From Marvania coccoides (Eukaryota > Chlorophyta > Trebouxiophyceae > Chlorellales > Chlorellaceae): a stretch of 64,000 nt of DNA. The notes under the pieces were generated by a model. The model saw only the letters and a list, made by a program, of their open reading frames with translations, ran no database searches and had not been told where the DNA came from. The translations under genes and the position numbers were made by a program. Shown here one piece after another: positions 21,565-38,352 of the stretch (positions within the stretch are counted from its first letter, which is position 1; every line of letters starts with the position of its first letter). The stretch lies in assembly GCA_963854735.1 (NCBI GenBank), contig OY978097.1, positions 806,001 to 870,000 of the forward strand. Reading direction: 5' to 3'.

Positions 21565-23013
21565 TTAAACACCAGTAAGAATATCATTGGGGTTTAAAGG
21601 ACCAACGAGGTCGAACATGGGCTTGGCGGAGAAGCTTCCGCGCACCCCATTGAGCATTTCTCCTCCGCCCATTGTTTTGCCAAATCCCATGCCCAGCCGC
21701 AGCAATGGCGCTGCAAAGCTCGTGGATTGCGAAGAGGAACGAAATTCCAAAGAGAAATACTCGCGAATGGTGCACGAAGGCTTGGCAGTGAGCGTGGGAA
21801 GAGATGCCACCGGCAAGTTGAGAGTAAACACGTATTTTTTTACTGGTGCGAGGTTCTCCAGGGTGACGCGGCAGCGGATGCCCGTGCACTTGCCTAGGGC
21901 TGTGTTGAAGGGAGGAGGGCACTCCTTTCCTCCCAGCGAGCCGCACATTTTGACCCAGGAAACATAATCGTCGTGAGTTAGCAGCGCAGCGGTGACAGGC
22001 CTCAGCGACTTGAAGCGCTTGCCTCTCGGTGCATGCACCCCAACCAACCACTCCGCTCTCCGCACCGAACCAACCAAGAAGGCATACGACTCGATGCTGG
22101 CATATTGGTTTGCGCCGAACGAGTAAAGGCTGCCGATGTAGCCTTTCTGGACGGATAGGTAGGTGCGGTCGTTCTTCTGATGCAATAAACGGCGCGAGGT
22201 GTGCTTTTGGGAGCTCTGGCATGGGGTGTAGGAATCTTCTAGAAGGATGGTGCGCCACTGTGTTAGGTTCTCGTTCTGTTTCCATTGCCTGATGAGGTCA
22301 GAGCTCTGCAAAAGGACACAACAATACATTATCTCGCGTGGCAAGTTATATTATACAGCAATACGTACTGCAAAAGTTAATCACCCACCAGAGCAAAGAA
22401 TTCGATGCTGCGACCAACTGACGAAAGTCGCGAGCTAGCACCGAACAATTGTGGCGAAACCAAGGAGGCTTCACAATACATCAAAGTGCCACCTCCCGCG
22501 GTGCAGGTGGACAGCAGCGGCAAGTTGGTCGTGTAATATAGGGACTGCTGCGACAACCAACGCCCCTTGGCAGTTTTCGGCAGAGATAATTTGGAAGTCA
22601 ATGCGCAAAAATTGGTATTGGCAAAGCTGTATGAGTTATAAAGAGGCACCCCTCGGGCCTTCAAGCGCGTCGTCTCCTTCATCGTATCAGTGAAGCCTTC
22701 TGTCCAGGTGCATGAGGTGATTGAATTTTCGTTTCGTTCCGCAGCGCCGCGCAAGCAGGAATCCTTGGTAATCCGAGAGGCGCAGTCGTCATTTGTAGGT
22801 AGATTTGCAAGGCCCCTGTGAAAATATTTTGAAATGTGTCGGTTTGAAAAGCAATGCTTGGTTTTTTTCCCGTCATCCAGCCCACCCAAAACATAGATGC
22901 GACGCTATTGAAATGATTGGTTGGGATGAAACATACCGACATGAGCTTGCAAAGTGAGCCTGGGCGAGGGAGCCGGCACTAAAGATCACAAGAAGGATTA
23001 TTCGCAGTAACAT
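21565..23013 (-). CDS. Secreted cysteine-rich protein of unknown family
   Basis: Three exons (22937-23013, 22389-22815, 21565-22305) join in phase to 414 residues. MLLRIILLVIFSAGSLAQAH is a clear signal peptide, so the protein enters the secretory pathway. The mature part has scattered paired cysteines (for example CASRITKDSC, CTAGG, CGSLGGKEC, CTGIRCR) and Trp/Tyr-rich strands, consistent with disulfide-bonded extracellular domains. There is no transmembrane anchor near the C-terminus and no catalytic motif that I recognise. Codon use is less GC-biased than in neighbouring housekeeping genes, suggesting low expression or faster evolution. Candidate roles are cell wall, sexual agglutination or extracellular enzyme, none supported directly. 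Confidence 0.65.
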
Positions 23014-23690
23014 TTCGATTCTTTAGCCTCAAATGACTGGCTCAGAGGCACACGGTAATGAATGCAGCACAGCGTGCACACGCGAAACGGCTATCTATTA
23101 ACTTCAGTGTTAGCTACTCTTTCGATTGTACCGTAAAAAGATCGATTCTAGAAAGGGCCAGCTTCTTCAGCAGCCACTTTCAACACTGCAATCCCTTCCG
23201 TATTCCTGTGCACAGAAACAGATCAACTCGCCCAAGATAAAAAAAGTGGTATGGTTCATAGAAGTTGGATTCACAGGGGATGGATATATAAACGACAAAA
23301 TGACAACAAAATCTCAACAACACGCCCCATATGCAGTATGGTTGCATACCCAAGGATGGACAGTTCGCACTTACACAATCCTCATTACCTACTCTGGCTG
23401 CATCACACACACCCTGACGACAAAGCTGCTTACAGACTGTGGCCTCAACCACACAGAAATTTCCTCCACAGTACGTAAAATCCACGTCCTCACAGCCAAC
23501 TTCAACTGCAGCCTAATATCCACTCGACGACACACGCCCTACCACCTGCCCCAAACCCAGCAACAGGAATTGGCCAAAACTTCACCTTCCTTTCCACAGG
23601 GCCAATTTATTGCCCCTTCAGTCATCTCCTTTGGGGTCTTTGTTTCGTTTTGCTTTTTTCCAGTTTTCCAACTGCAATGCATGTACTTTT
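23014..23690. other. Spacer with CCTT-CAGT repeat copy
   Basis: About 680 bp between two minus-strand genes. The left part is AC-rich on the plus strand without a domain. A short dispersed repeat (about 23597-23660) shared with 61370-61495 lies close to the 3' end of the CPBP gene. Confidence 0.5.
23597..23660. repeat. Short dispersed repeat (ATTGCCCCTTCAGT family)
   Basis: The string AATTTATTGCCCCTTCAGT followed by a CCTTTGGGGT segment and a GTTTTG-rich tail is found here and twice in tandem at about 61377-61495. Both loci lie next to gene 3' ends, so it may be part of transcript ends or a decayed mobile element. Confidence 0.75.
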
Positions 23691-25410
23691 TTATAGTGGC
23701 AAATCCTCCTTCACACCTTTCTCTTCTTCACCGTCTTTTTCACCCTCTTTCTCCCCTCCTACTGCCGCTGCCTCTGTCTCCTCGCGTGCTGCATTAAGCT
23801 TCTCTTTGCGGAACTGCGTCACCGCCTCCAGCAGCTCCTTGCTCTGCTTCATGCGCTCAGCTTTCCTGCCCCACTGCTCCTCGATTCCTTTTTGTACCTC
23901 ACGGTACTTCAACCGCTGGAACGCGCTGTACACAAAGTCATTGACAAATGACCCAGCAATGGGGGCCAGCAGGTTGCCAGTCATGAGATAGCTGGAGCTG
24001 AGCGTCACCCATGTGGAAAATTCGATCGCCGCTTCTATCGCCACAGTCCACCGCTGCTGCTCCTCAATCCCCGCTTGGACCTGCGTCAGAATGGGCACCC
24101 CCAGGCGCGCTTTTGCGCGGTCCGCTTTTGAATCCTGCTCCCCCTTCCCGGCTGCTGCTGCTGCGTCTCCTGTGCCCTGCTTGCCGCTGGCGCTTGCTTT
24201 TTCCAGCTGCCGTTTGGCCGCCTCGATCAGCCGCAGCGGAAATCTGGTTGGGAAAAAAGTAGGAGAAAATGAGAAATGCACGTTTGGCGGGGGTTTAACG
24301 AACAATAAGAATTCAGGAGAAAGATGGGAAATTTGAATAATTAGTACTGGTTGAAACTTACAGCTGGCGCTGCACAGTGAGTCCCACCGCCACCGCCGTC
24401 AGCCCCGCCGCCCCAATCACCGCCCCCAGCTGCGGCACCGCCAACACCGCCCCACCCAACGCCTTTGGCAGCGCCAGCTCCTCCTCAACCCCCGCGAAGT
24501 ACAAATTATCAGTGCACCATCGCACCACCAGCGTCAGCAGCACGCCGCGGTACAGCATCTCTTCTGCCACGTGCAGCAGCACCATGAGACCGGTCTCCGT
24601 CGGCAGACTCATCACTTTTCCCATGTTGTTCATCACCCGCCCCGTCTGAATGGCGTACAGGGCGTTGCGCAGTGGGTGCTGGTCATTGCGCACCATCACC
24701 ACGCGGTCCACAGCCACCAGCTCCTCGTCTGTGGCGCTTTTGGCCTCAATTCTCGGAGCTGCAGCAGCGGGTGTGTCAGTGGAGTTAGTAGAAGCTGCCT
24801 CGCCCGCTGTTGTTGTTGGCGATAGCAGTGCAGCTGCTGCTGCGGTGGTTGCCGTTGCCATCGCTGCAAGGCGCGCGCCATTTTCTCCATCAGCAGGCGC
24901 AGCAGCGGCTCCTTCCTCGGGCTTCAGCCGCAGCGCCTCCACGCGCTTGATACGCTCTGCCAGACCGCGGGGCACCATCAGGGTCTGCGTGGTGGCCACC
25001 GTCTCCGCCTCCCACGAAGGAAGGATGCACACCAGCTCCAGCAGCAGCGTGGGCAGCATGAAAAGGACGCCGATGGTTGCAGCCAGCGGGCTGTAAGAAA
25101 GCGTGCCCAAGGGGTCCACATGAGCAAAGTAACCGATGGCAACCGCCATGCTGCCGCGCACCGCGGGGTACTGCACGATGAGTTGCAGCAGGAGCTCCAG
25201 CTCCCGCCGCGATGGGGAGCTTTTTCCAGGCCCACCGCTGCCGCCGCCGCCCTGCATCGCGGTGATTTTTAGACCTCGTCGCGCATTGGGCCGGTAAATT
25301 GAAAATTGGGTTGGTGATGCATGTCTTCTGGCGACAAATATAGGTCTTGCGGGACGAAAAGCTAGAAGATGATGCTGTGGAGACGATCGAACGACCGCGC
25401 TGCAGGCCAT
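23691..25410 (-). CDS. CPBP-type (CAAX/Rce1-like) intramembrane protease, probably plastid
   Basis: Exons 24362-25410 and 23691-24243 give 533 residues. The first 50 residues are Arg/Ser/Ala-rich with few acidic residues, like a chloroplast transit peptide. Hydrophobic segments follow, and HVAEEMLYRGVLLTLVVRW near residue 283 carries the EExxxR glutamate motif of CPBP/Rce1-like proteases; a later TM pair includes FVNDFVYSAF. Between TM segments is an Ala/Thr-rich insertion of about 80 residues. The C-terminal 60 residues are charged and Lys/Glu-rich. Family members in plastids are integral membrane proteases or scaffolds of largely unknown substrate. The gene is certain, the family likely, catalytic activity inferred. 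Confidence 0.75.
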
Positions 25411-25611
25411 TGTTCGATCGTGGAAACGGTCGAGTAGATTTTATATTTAATTTTAGATTAAATTCTTTGAACACTTAATGGGTTTTGGAAGGGAGTGGTG
25501 GGTGAAGAAGAAGGCCTGCACGCCAGCTGTTGAAAAAGTCAAGGCCTCCAATGAGGTATGCAACACGAGACAGCTTTTTACATGACAATAGCACATTACT
25601 CAGTTGTCAAA

Positions 25612-27209
25612 CTATCTCGAAATGCGAAAGCACTGGAGCCCAAGCCTATCTCGGGCTGCCAGCCAATCTGCGCCCAGCCACACTTCCGCTCTTTGCCGCA
25701 TGATTCCCGATACATCAGCCGACGGGGGAAAAGGCACAGCCAACGTCATCGATGGCTTGCAGCTGGCAGTGGCGTTCGGTGGCAAGGTCTTCTCTACCTC
25801 GGAGTAGCGAGTTTTGCCTTCGTCAGCCCACCAGCCCAGGAGCCGACTGATGTCCCACACCCCAATCGCGCCATTGTCTGCCCGCCCTGCCACCGCGCTG
25901 CCATGGCAGCTCAAGTACAGCGAATTTGACTGGCGGGCACGCGCTTTTAAGAACCAATCACGAGGTCTTGGAAGGACGAGGCTATCCAAATCCAATTCTG
26001 GGGCTGTCGCAGGACCTTCTCCCAGCATTCTGCGGTCCCACACCGTCAAAGGTGCCCCCGCGTGGCTCAACAGCAGGTAATGCTCCCTCGCGAGCTGCAT
26101 GCGGGGGTACAAGCTTCGGTGTGGCAGCGGATGCCTCTCCACCATTCTGCCGGGCGCTTGGGACCGAAGGTCGAAAAACGCAAGCGCCGCGTGGGAGCTG
26201 CGATGCTGGTGGTGGCACAGAGACGCTGGCAGGTTGGGTGTGCAGAGGCCGCAAGCCCCCGTTTCCCAGCGATCTTGGGACAGCTTCACGGCCCCCCCAA
26301 TGAGCTCATTGCCGCTGTCTCCCACCGGCAGCATGGAGCACAGCTCGTAGTAGTCCAGGATTTCCTGGGCGGCGGCGGTTTCTTGGAAAGTTTCAACGTC
26401 GAAAACTCTGCACACGCCGCGATCAAAAGGCCTCCAGACGCCGCACTCCCCGCGGTCCCACAGGCAGAACAACCGGGAAGACTGCGCGTGGTGCTGCATC
26501 CAGCTAATGGGGTAGTCCTGGCGATCGCCTGGCAAGAAAGTTTCGAGTTCTTCTGCCGGTTGCCGTGGGTCGGCGATGGAGAGTTTGACAAAATGAAGGC
26601 CCCCGTACATGTCTCCGTACGCTACAATGCCTGCTGCACGGTCCAGGCACTCGATGGAACAGGCTGGGTAATTGGGGTCTGGGCCTGCGTAAGCTCCGGA
26701 GTGCGTTGCTTCCCCAGAGGCAGCTATTTCTACTAGCTGGATATGGTGGCACTTTGAAATGGTGGTGGCATGGATTTTCTCGTTGCCGTCGGTTGCAGTT
26801 ATGCAACTGGTTGCCACAACAGCGTCTTCTGGGTCGTGAATATTTTCAATTAATAGCGGAGGGCCGCGCCGCCAGCCGTTGCATTGAAAAAACAGAGCTC
26901 GATAGTTGGGCCTGGAGATGTGACGGTGCAAAGCATGAATCTTTAGTATACACAACGATTTGTTTCTGCTTGTATGGGTGCTGCAATTGTGCCTCACAGG
27001 CCGGCGGAGCTGAAGAGCTGGGACTGCAAGGCGTCAGGACCCCACCGCCGCTGGCTGAAGGCTCTCCACGCGGCATCGTACTCAAAGCAGGATTCTCTGA
27101 GCGCACGGCAGGTCGAGGACAGCGCAAGGACGTCGTGAACATCTGAACATTGCCAGATCAAATTCAAAGCAGGTTTTGGGAGGGATGGGAGCGTTAATGC
27201 CTTCTCCAT
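25612..27209 (-). CDS. F-box / WD40-repeat protein
   Basis: Exons 26998-27209 and 25612-26911 join in phase to 503 residues. The N-terminal exon encodes a likely F-box (LPKPALNLIWQCSDVHDVLALSSTCRALRES split across residues 10-45, then AWRAFSQRRWG), the SKP1-binding module. The rest shows degenerate WD40 blades: HATTISKCHHIQLVEI, GIVAYGDMYGGLHFVKL, CRVFDVET, LAFFDLRS, LTVWDRRM and GAIGVWDISR. Such proteins are substrate receptors of SCF ubiquitin ligases. The model start ATG 27209 is the first that keeps the F-box intact. Another in-frame extension upstream lacks a convincing leader. The substrate is unknown. Confidence 0.8.
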
Positions 27210-28166
27210 CCCAAAAAAAGTTACATCACAAAAAAAAGAGTTAAAATCGTCATTCTGCTTCATTATTCGCGGTAGCCCACACATCGAGACAGGAAATTTC
27301 CTTTCGGCTCAGAACGTCGTCAGTGCTACTGCTTGAACCTTGGCGTCAATACCAATCTAATATCTTCAATGGTTCAACCCAACTTTTTACTTACCAATGC
27401 CCCGCAAAAAAAAGCTCGCGCGGCAAAAGGTTCAACACCCCGGCTTCCCACCTCATCTCTGACGGTAGTACTAGTGGGGCCCAACGTTGCTTATTTAACG
27501 TGATCGGACGGGAACGGAAGCGTTCAACGTGGTTTGATCGAACCATACAATTCAACAATTTTGGAGTAATATATAGGCAAAAGGCTGCTCATGAGCTTAC
27601 AAGCAGGGGGTTCATTTGGCGCGAGATCTGAAATGGAGAGGTACCTGACCGCGTTCAATGTGCTTGGCGCGCATTTTGAAGTAGAGGGAGGTGGTGTTAG
27701 GAGTCGCCGGCATCCTTTCGCCCCAGGTCAGTTATGTTGGCGTGGACCGGAGTGAAACCCGCCCTCTTTCGCATTGGTACAGCCCCCATCATGAAATAAA
27801 AGTTCAGCTGACGTCATTCTTAGAAGAATAAAAGGAAAACAAGCGGTCTCAAGGTTAATTTTCACATCAAGATTACCTATTAGTTTCAGGTATCAGCCGA
27901 GGACTCGGCAGCCCTGTTTTAATGTTATAGCTGCCCCATGTCTAGCAGCACTCCTAGCGAGGAAGGCGCCCTGGCACATGCCCTCACGGGGGAGGGAGCT
28001 GTCAGCACAAGTTTGAAAATTCTTTTTTACGGTAGTTTTAAGCTCCTTTTCCCTGTGTCAATTAATTAAATAAAAAATTAAATTCAGGAAGATTTTGCAT
28101 TCTAAAGCCTCCTATGTTGCAAAGTTTGCCTCCTGACTACATTTACAATTAATTTTGGAGTCCGAA
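27210..28166. other. Divergent spacer, nothing recognised
   Basis: About 950 bp between the F-box/WD40 gene and the strawberry-notch gene. Both promoters should be here. I see no domain-bearing frame, no tRNA-like fold and no copy of the window's repeat families. Confidence 0.45.
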
Positions 28167-33934
<5,768 letters not shown>

Positions 33935-34057
33935 GGGCTTTTGTATTATTATTTGTAAATTTGAAAAATTTGTTTTTTTGAAAATTGACACTGTTTTTGC
34001 AAAGTTGTATTTGCTTTTTTTGTAAGGAGTACGTACGTAGGTGTTCTGTCTTCCAGT

Positions 34058-34985
34058 TTAGTCGTATTGCTGCCGCATGGCCATTTCAGCTTCGCTCTTC
34101 CACGAAGCGTGGGTGCTCTGACCCTTCATGCGCTTCTGCTGCTCCCGATCTTTGCGCTCTTGCCTGCAACAAGGGACAACCAAATAATTCCACGCTTTTC
34201 ATTTTGATTTCAACAGTTCCAAAGCATGTTCGCACCTCTTGCGGGGCAACTGAGCGCCGCCCACCCCCTTTCCCAAGAAATCGCTGACTCCCATTGCAGG
34301 GGTGGAGGCTTTCCCTCGGTCCCTAGCAGGCTTGGCCTCGCCCAGATTCAGCACCAGCGGCAACCCCCCATCGTCCTCTTTATACCGCACTCCCTTCGCA
34401 GCAATCACTCCCGGCTGCTCCTCTTCTGCGTCCTTAATCTTGGGCGCCATATGACTGATGTCCCACTCCTTGGTCTTCGAGCCTTTTTCTGCTGCGTCAG
34501 CTGCTTGCCGCGCAGCGGGGGACTGCCTGACCAGCGTTGGAAGCTGCCTGGTAGCTTCTGGATCGAGAAAAGCTGGTCTACCGGTCACCGCTTCGAATGC
34601 GGCGTCGACGGAGGGCAGGGCGACCGCTGCCGTGCCCTTTACTTCCTCAACCTCTAGCACGCGCGGCCCCACCCTCCCTGCAGAGGCGCCATCGCTGCAA
34701 AATGTGAACAAAAAAGGGTTGCATTTGTTAGACATAGTATGATGAATATCGTGAAGATTCGAGACCTCACTCTTCTTCGTCTCCAGAGCTGCTGTCTGAG
34801 GAGTCACTCTCGGGCGGTGGCACGGCAGGAGCTCTTCTGGGCGGGCCGGCTGCAGGCGTTCAAAATAATCAAGGGTTAGATTGTAGATGGTGCACTGGAA
34901 TATAGACGGCTACTCTACCAATGAAAGCCTTCTCACCGTTCCAAAGTGCTAAATCATCATCTTCGTCTATAGGGAAAGGGGGCAT
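34058..34985 (-). CDS. Short conserved eukaryotic protein, acidic N-terminus
   Basis: Four exons (34937-34985, 34771-34849, 34236-34694, 34058-34163) close in phase to 230 residues. It begins MPPFPIDEDDDLALWN, followed by a Ser/Asp/Glu cluster (ESDSSDSSSGDEED), a middle segment with LPSVDAAFEAVTGRPAFLD, and a basic C-terminus RQERKDREQQKRMKGQSTHA leading to SWKSEAEMAMRQQYD. The KGQSxHxxWKSEAEM-like ending looks like a conserved nuclear short motif and the FEAVTGRPAFLD string resembles a small uncharacterised eukaryotic family, but I cannot name it. Likely nuclear, possibly RNA-associated, by composition only. The last exon is separated from the SNO stop by about 120 bp (convergent). Confidence 0.7.
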
Positions 34986-35231
34986 TTCCGCAGACTGGAT
35001 TGATCAACGAGCTGGAACAAATTTTATGCACCGATGAAATTTGAAACAAATGCAAAGGACTGTCGCCAAAGCCAAAACCGAATTGAATTGAAAATTCGAA
35101 ATTCAGCAAATTGTCACTCACTCCGCGATTACGCCTGTTTTAAATGCTGATACGTCCTTACATTTATTTGATTTTTTTTAAGCGCGTAGCCCGCCTTTAC
35201 AACGTGCAATTACCCCACCCAATTTTTTAAC

Positions 35232-36309
35232 ATGGATCTTTTGAATGAGGAAGCCTCAAACCCAGGCTTCTCAGACCTCCCGACCCCTCAACAGCTCGAT
35301 ATTATACGCATCACCATCCGGGACACGCCATTTTCGTCACCTTCCGCTCTATCGACACTCGACACTTCTAACCCTTCCACCGCCGCTCGCTGCAACGGCT
35401 TCCCGCTGCAAGGCGATTTTGCGCGCACAGCGTGCATTCTTCGGAGCGTCTGCAAGGCATGGGCTGAACTGGTGCATTCCGTTCTTTCTTCCGATGCCCA
35501 TGCAATGGTAAACGTCGCTCGCTCACCGCCACCGCCTGAAGCTGCTTTGACATCCCTGGTCTCACACGTACGTACACATAAATTCCAGATTTCCTTAAAT
35601 TACATGAATTGCTGGGTTTCACGGACCTTTGTTCCTGCCAGAGCCGCCTTTTTCCCCCTTTCTGGGCTTTTACTCACATCATATCTCGTCGCAGGCCACA
35701 TCGCTGCTGTTTATCGACCTGAGTGGGAACTACCGCGTGACGCAAGCTGGCAGCCTGGTTGAGGCCCTGGGCCGCCTCCCTCGCTTAATTGGTCTTCACC
35801 TTGACCACTGCGATGGCATCCCCCCGTTATCCCTTTCAGCATTCGCTCAACATGCAGCTGCTGACCCCCGCCGCCCCATACCCCTCCGTTCCTTGTCATT
35901 AGCGAGCTGCGGCAGAGCTGTTGGCGACGGTGCATTCATCACAAATTTGGTTCACCTTGAACACTTGAACATCGCATGGTGCCGCAATTTCAACCCTCCG
36001 CCAGGGTGGTTGCGCAGCAAACTCACCAATCTGAAGGTTCTCACCGCCACAGGCTGCGAAAATCTTGGCATATCTGAGTTTTGTGATGTCCCGACGGCAA
36101 TTCAACAGCTGAGTAGCTTGAATCTGGCTCACGTTGGGTCCGTTGACAATGCTGTGCTGGGGGCGGTAGCGAGGATGCCTTGTTTAGTCATGTTGACGCT
36201 GGCGCAGCCCAGTGCCAACACGTGGGAGAGCGGAGCATGGACCGAGGATGGCATTCAACGTCTGAAGCGCTCTAACCCCGGTCTAGACATCTACATCAGT
36301 TTCTCGTGA
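35232..36309 (+). CDS. F-box-like / leucine-rich-repeat protein
   Basis: Exons 35232-35567 and 35695-36309 give 316 residues. The N-terminus has an F-box-like arrangement (DLPTPQQLDIIRI ... ILRSVCKAWAELVHS). The second exon encodes LRRs of the Cys-containing F-box type: LLFIDLSGNYRVTQAG, LIGLHLDHCDGI, LRSLSLASCGRAVGDGA, LEHLNIAWCRNF, LKVLTATGCENLG and LSSLNLAHVGSVDNAVL. This suggests an SCF substrate receptor. The first exon is AT-richer than the second. The F-box is weaker than the LRRs, so a plain LRR protein is the alternative. Confidence 0.72.
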
Positions 36310-36561
36310 ATGCGGGCGTGTATAGAATTTTATTTTCCAACCTTGGATCTTCTTTTTTCCTCAACCTTTGTGGTGTTTTTATTTTATTTTCGCCGAGGAG
36401 TATAGTTAAACTATTTAATGCGCCACAAGTACATGTCACAAGTAAAGTATATTCGTCATTCAAGAAGTTAAGTGATTTGCCAAAAGCTCCCAATCAATCC
36501 TACATCTACTGCTAAATCACACGATTAATTGGTACTATTAAGTGACAATTAATTGGTACTT

Positions 36562-37652
36562 TTACGCCACAAACAGAAGGAAAAAAATCAATGCCACCAT
36601 GATCACCCCAAACACCTTCAGCACCAACCACCGGTTGGAGGAGATGGTGTTCAGGTATTTGAGTAGCTGCGCCTGGCCCGCCTCCACGTGCGTCAGCGTG
36701 TCGTCGACGTTTTCATCAATTCTCACCGCCATCTCCCCCTGCTCGTGCACCATGTGCGCCAGCTGCTGGAATATGTTACCCAGCTCCAAGATCGTGCTCT
36801 CCACCTGGTGCAGCGCCTCCTGGCGCGACGTCAAGTACACGTCCTGCTGCGCCACGAGCTGCTGCTGCTGCGCCGCCTGCTGCAGCTGCTGCTGCGGCAG
36901 CAGCGGCGCGTGCTCGCCGTCTAGCGATGCCCCGCTGCCGCCCTGTCCCGCCTGTAACCCGCCCCGCACCGGCACCAGCGGGTTTCTGGCGTTGGCAGGC
37001 AAAAACGATGCCCCCGGCTGCGTGAACAGCGGCTGCCGCTGCTGATCAGTGGCAGAGGTAAACAGCGATTTTCGTTCCTGGTGCACCTTGAGGTTGTCCG
37101 TGCGCAGCGTGAGCACGTCTTTAAACTCCTTTGTTGCGTCCTTCAGCCGCGTCCGCAGGTTGTCAATCACCGAGTGAGAGTGGTCGGCGCTCTGCTTGTT
37201 GCCGCCGCCAGCCGAGAAGGTGAGCAAGTCAGAGATGGCCTGGTTCAGGGCCTGGATGTCCTGCTTCACCACTGTGGCCAGCTCGTTGATCTCTTCGGCA
37301 GGGTCGTCAAACATCGATGTCCGCTTCGCCAGCTGAGCCAACTTCTGCAGCTTCTGGGAGGTGCTGTGGATGCCCATCCCGATCTTTCCAGCGCGTTTGG
37401 CGAACTCGGAGTTGGCTCCGACGGAGGAGGGGCCTGCAGAGAGAGAGAGATGAGTCTTATGTGTCTGGAAAATGTTGAATGTCTATGCGTGAAGCCCAGC
37501 AAAATCATTGCAAAATACGGACCACCGTTTTCCAAAGGGCTGCTTGAGGGCTGTGATGCAGGCAATCCCTGCTGCTGCTGCAACCTGGCCACGATTGTCG
37601 ACCATTCTGGTGTTCTGTCGCGGCAAGAGCCACCGCTCCTGGAAGGGAACAT
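36562..37652 (-). CDS. Golgi Qa-SNARE, syntaxin 5 / SYP3 type
   Basis: Exons 37526-37652 and 36562-37433 give 332 residues, matching plant SYP31/32. The N-terminus GGSCRDRTPEW is the Sly1-binding syntaxin-5 peptide. GANSEFAKRAGKIG and SQKLQKLAQLAKRTSMFDDP form the start of the Habc region, a Gln-rich segment follows, and the SNARE motif runs from YLTSRQEALHQVESTILELG through IFQQLAHMV, with the zero-layer Gln in that string. The tail anchor is WLVLKVFGVIMVALIFFLLF. It drives ER-Golgi and intra-Golgi fusion. The exon 1 donor could be AACG/GTGGTC or three bases later (GTCCGT), changing one Gly. Confidence 0.95.
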
Positions 37653-38352
37653 GGTGATCAGGCTAAAATAAAATAGAATCAATTAAAAATAAAAGCTGGA
37701 GAGGGGGTAAGAACACTTTTGAACGTGAAAAAAAATAAAAAAATGGCTTCATTAACAAATATAAAGGCATTCTCCCCAGAAAAATTGATTCGATTAGATA
37801 CGAGGAGCTCTGGGAGAGCTCCTCAGGTCATGTGCGTTTTGCGCTGGGGATCCAAGCTGATTTATTTCAACGAGCATAGGCATTATGCCCTATTCTCATA
37901 CAAAGAGGGACCTAATGACATCATCGAGAGTCCATGCAGGGCCAATACCGGCCTAGGGTCGCTCGCGAAAGTGAGGCATGCCCTGTACAAGGCACCCGCC
38001 GCCTGCAATTTGCTGCCAGCCCTTCTCTTCTGTGCCCTAGCTGCACTCAGCTCTTGCGAACTCGGTGCTTTTTTGCCAGACTTTAAAATTTATGAATCGC
38101 TGATCCAATCAGTGTTCGAACATAAAAGACGAGATAGCAAGGAAGAGAAGCTCAGCTTCAAGCTTCAAGCTGAAAAACAACAACTTCAGTACCAAACATG
38201 TTTGTTGAGAAAAAGAAAAGGACTGTTTACTGCTGGATTAATGGCCGTTGTACGTCGTACCATTGATCGAAAATTGTATCGAAGAAAAAAAATGAGTTTA
38301 AAGAGGTTTTACTGCTATACTGCTATCGCCCGTTTGCTTGAGAAAATATCAC
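37653..38352. other. Spacer with a doubtful 220-codon frame
   Basis: About 700 bp between the syntaxin start and the FEA-like stop. A plus-strand frame from ATG 37743 to 38405 (220 codons) crosses it and overlaps the FEA-like terminus antisense. It has no recognised domain, and its codon composition is AT-rich unlike neighbouring genes, so it is not annotated as a gene. Confidence 0.4.

Noticed and set aside
27323..27631. 102-codon frame in the spacer upstream of the helicase gene
   Set aside because: No conserved motif, no promoter or splice context, and length within chance expectation.
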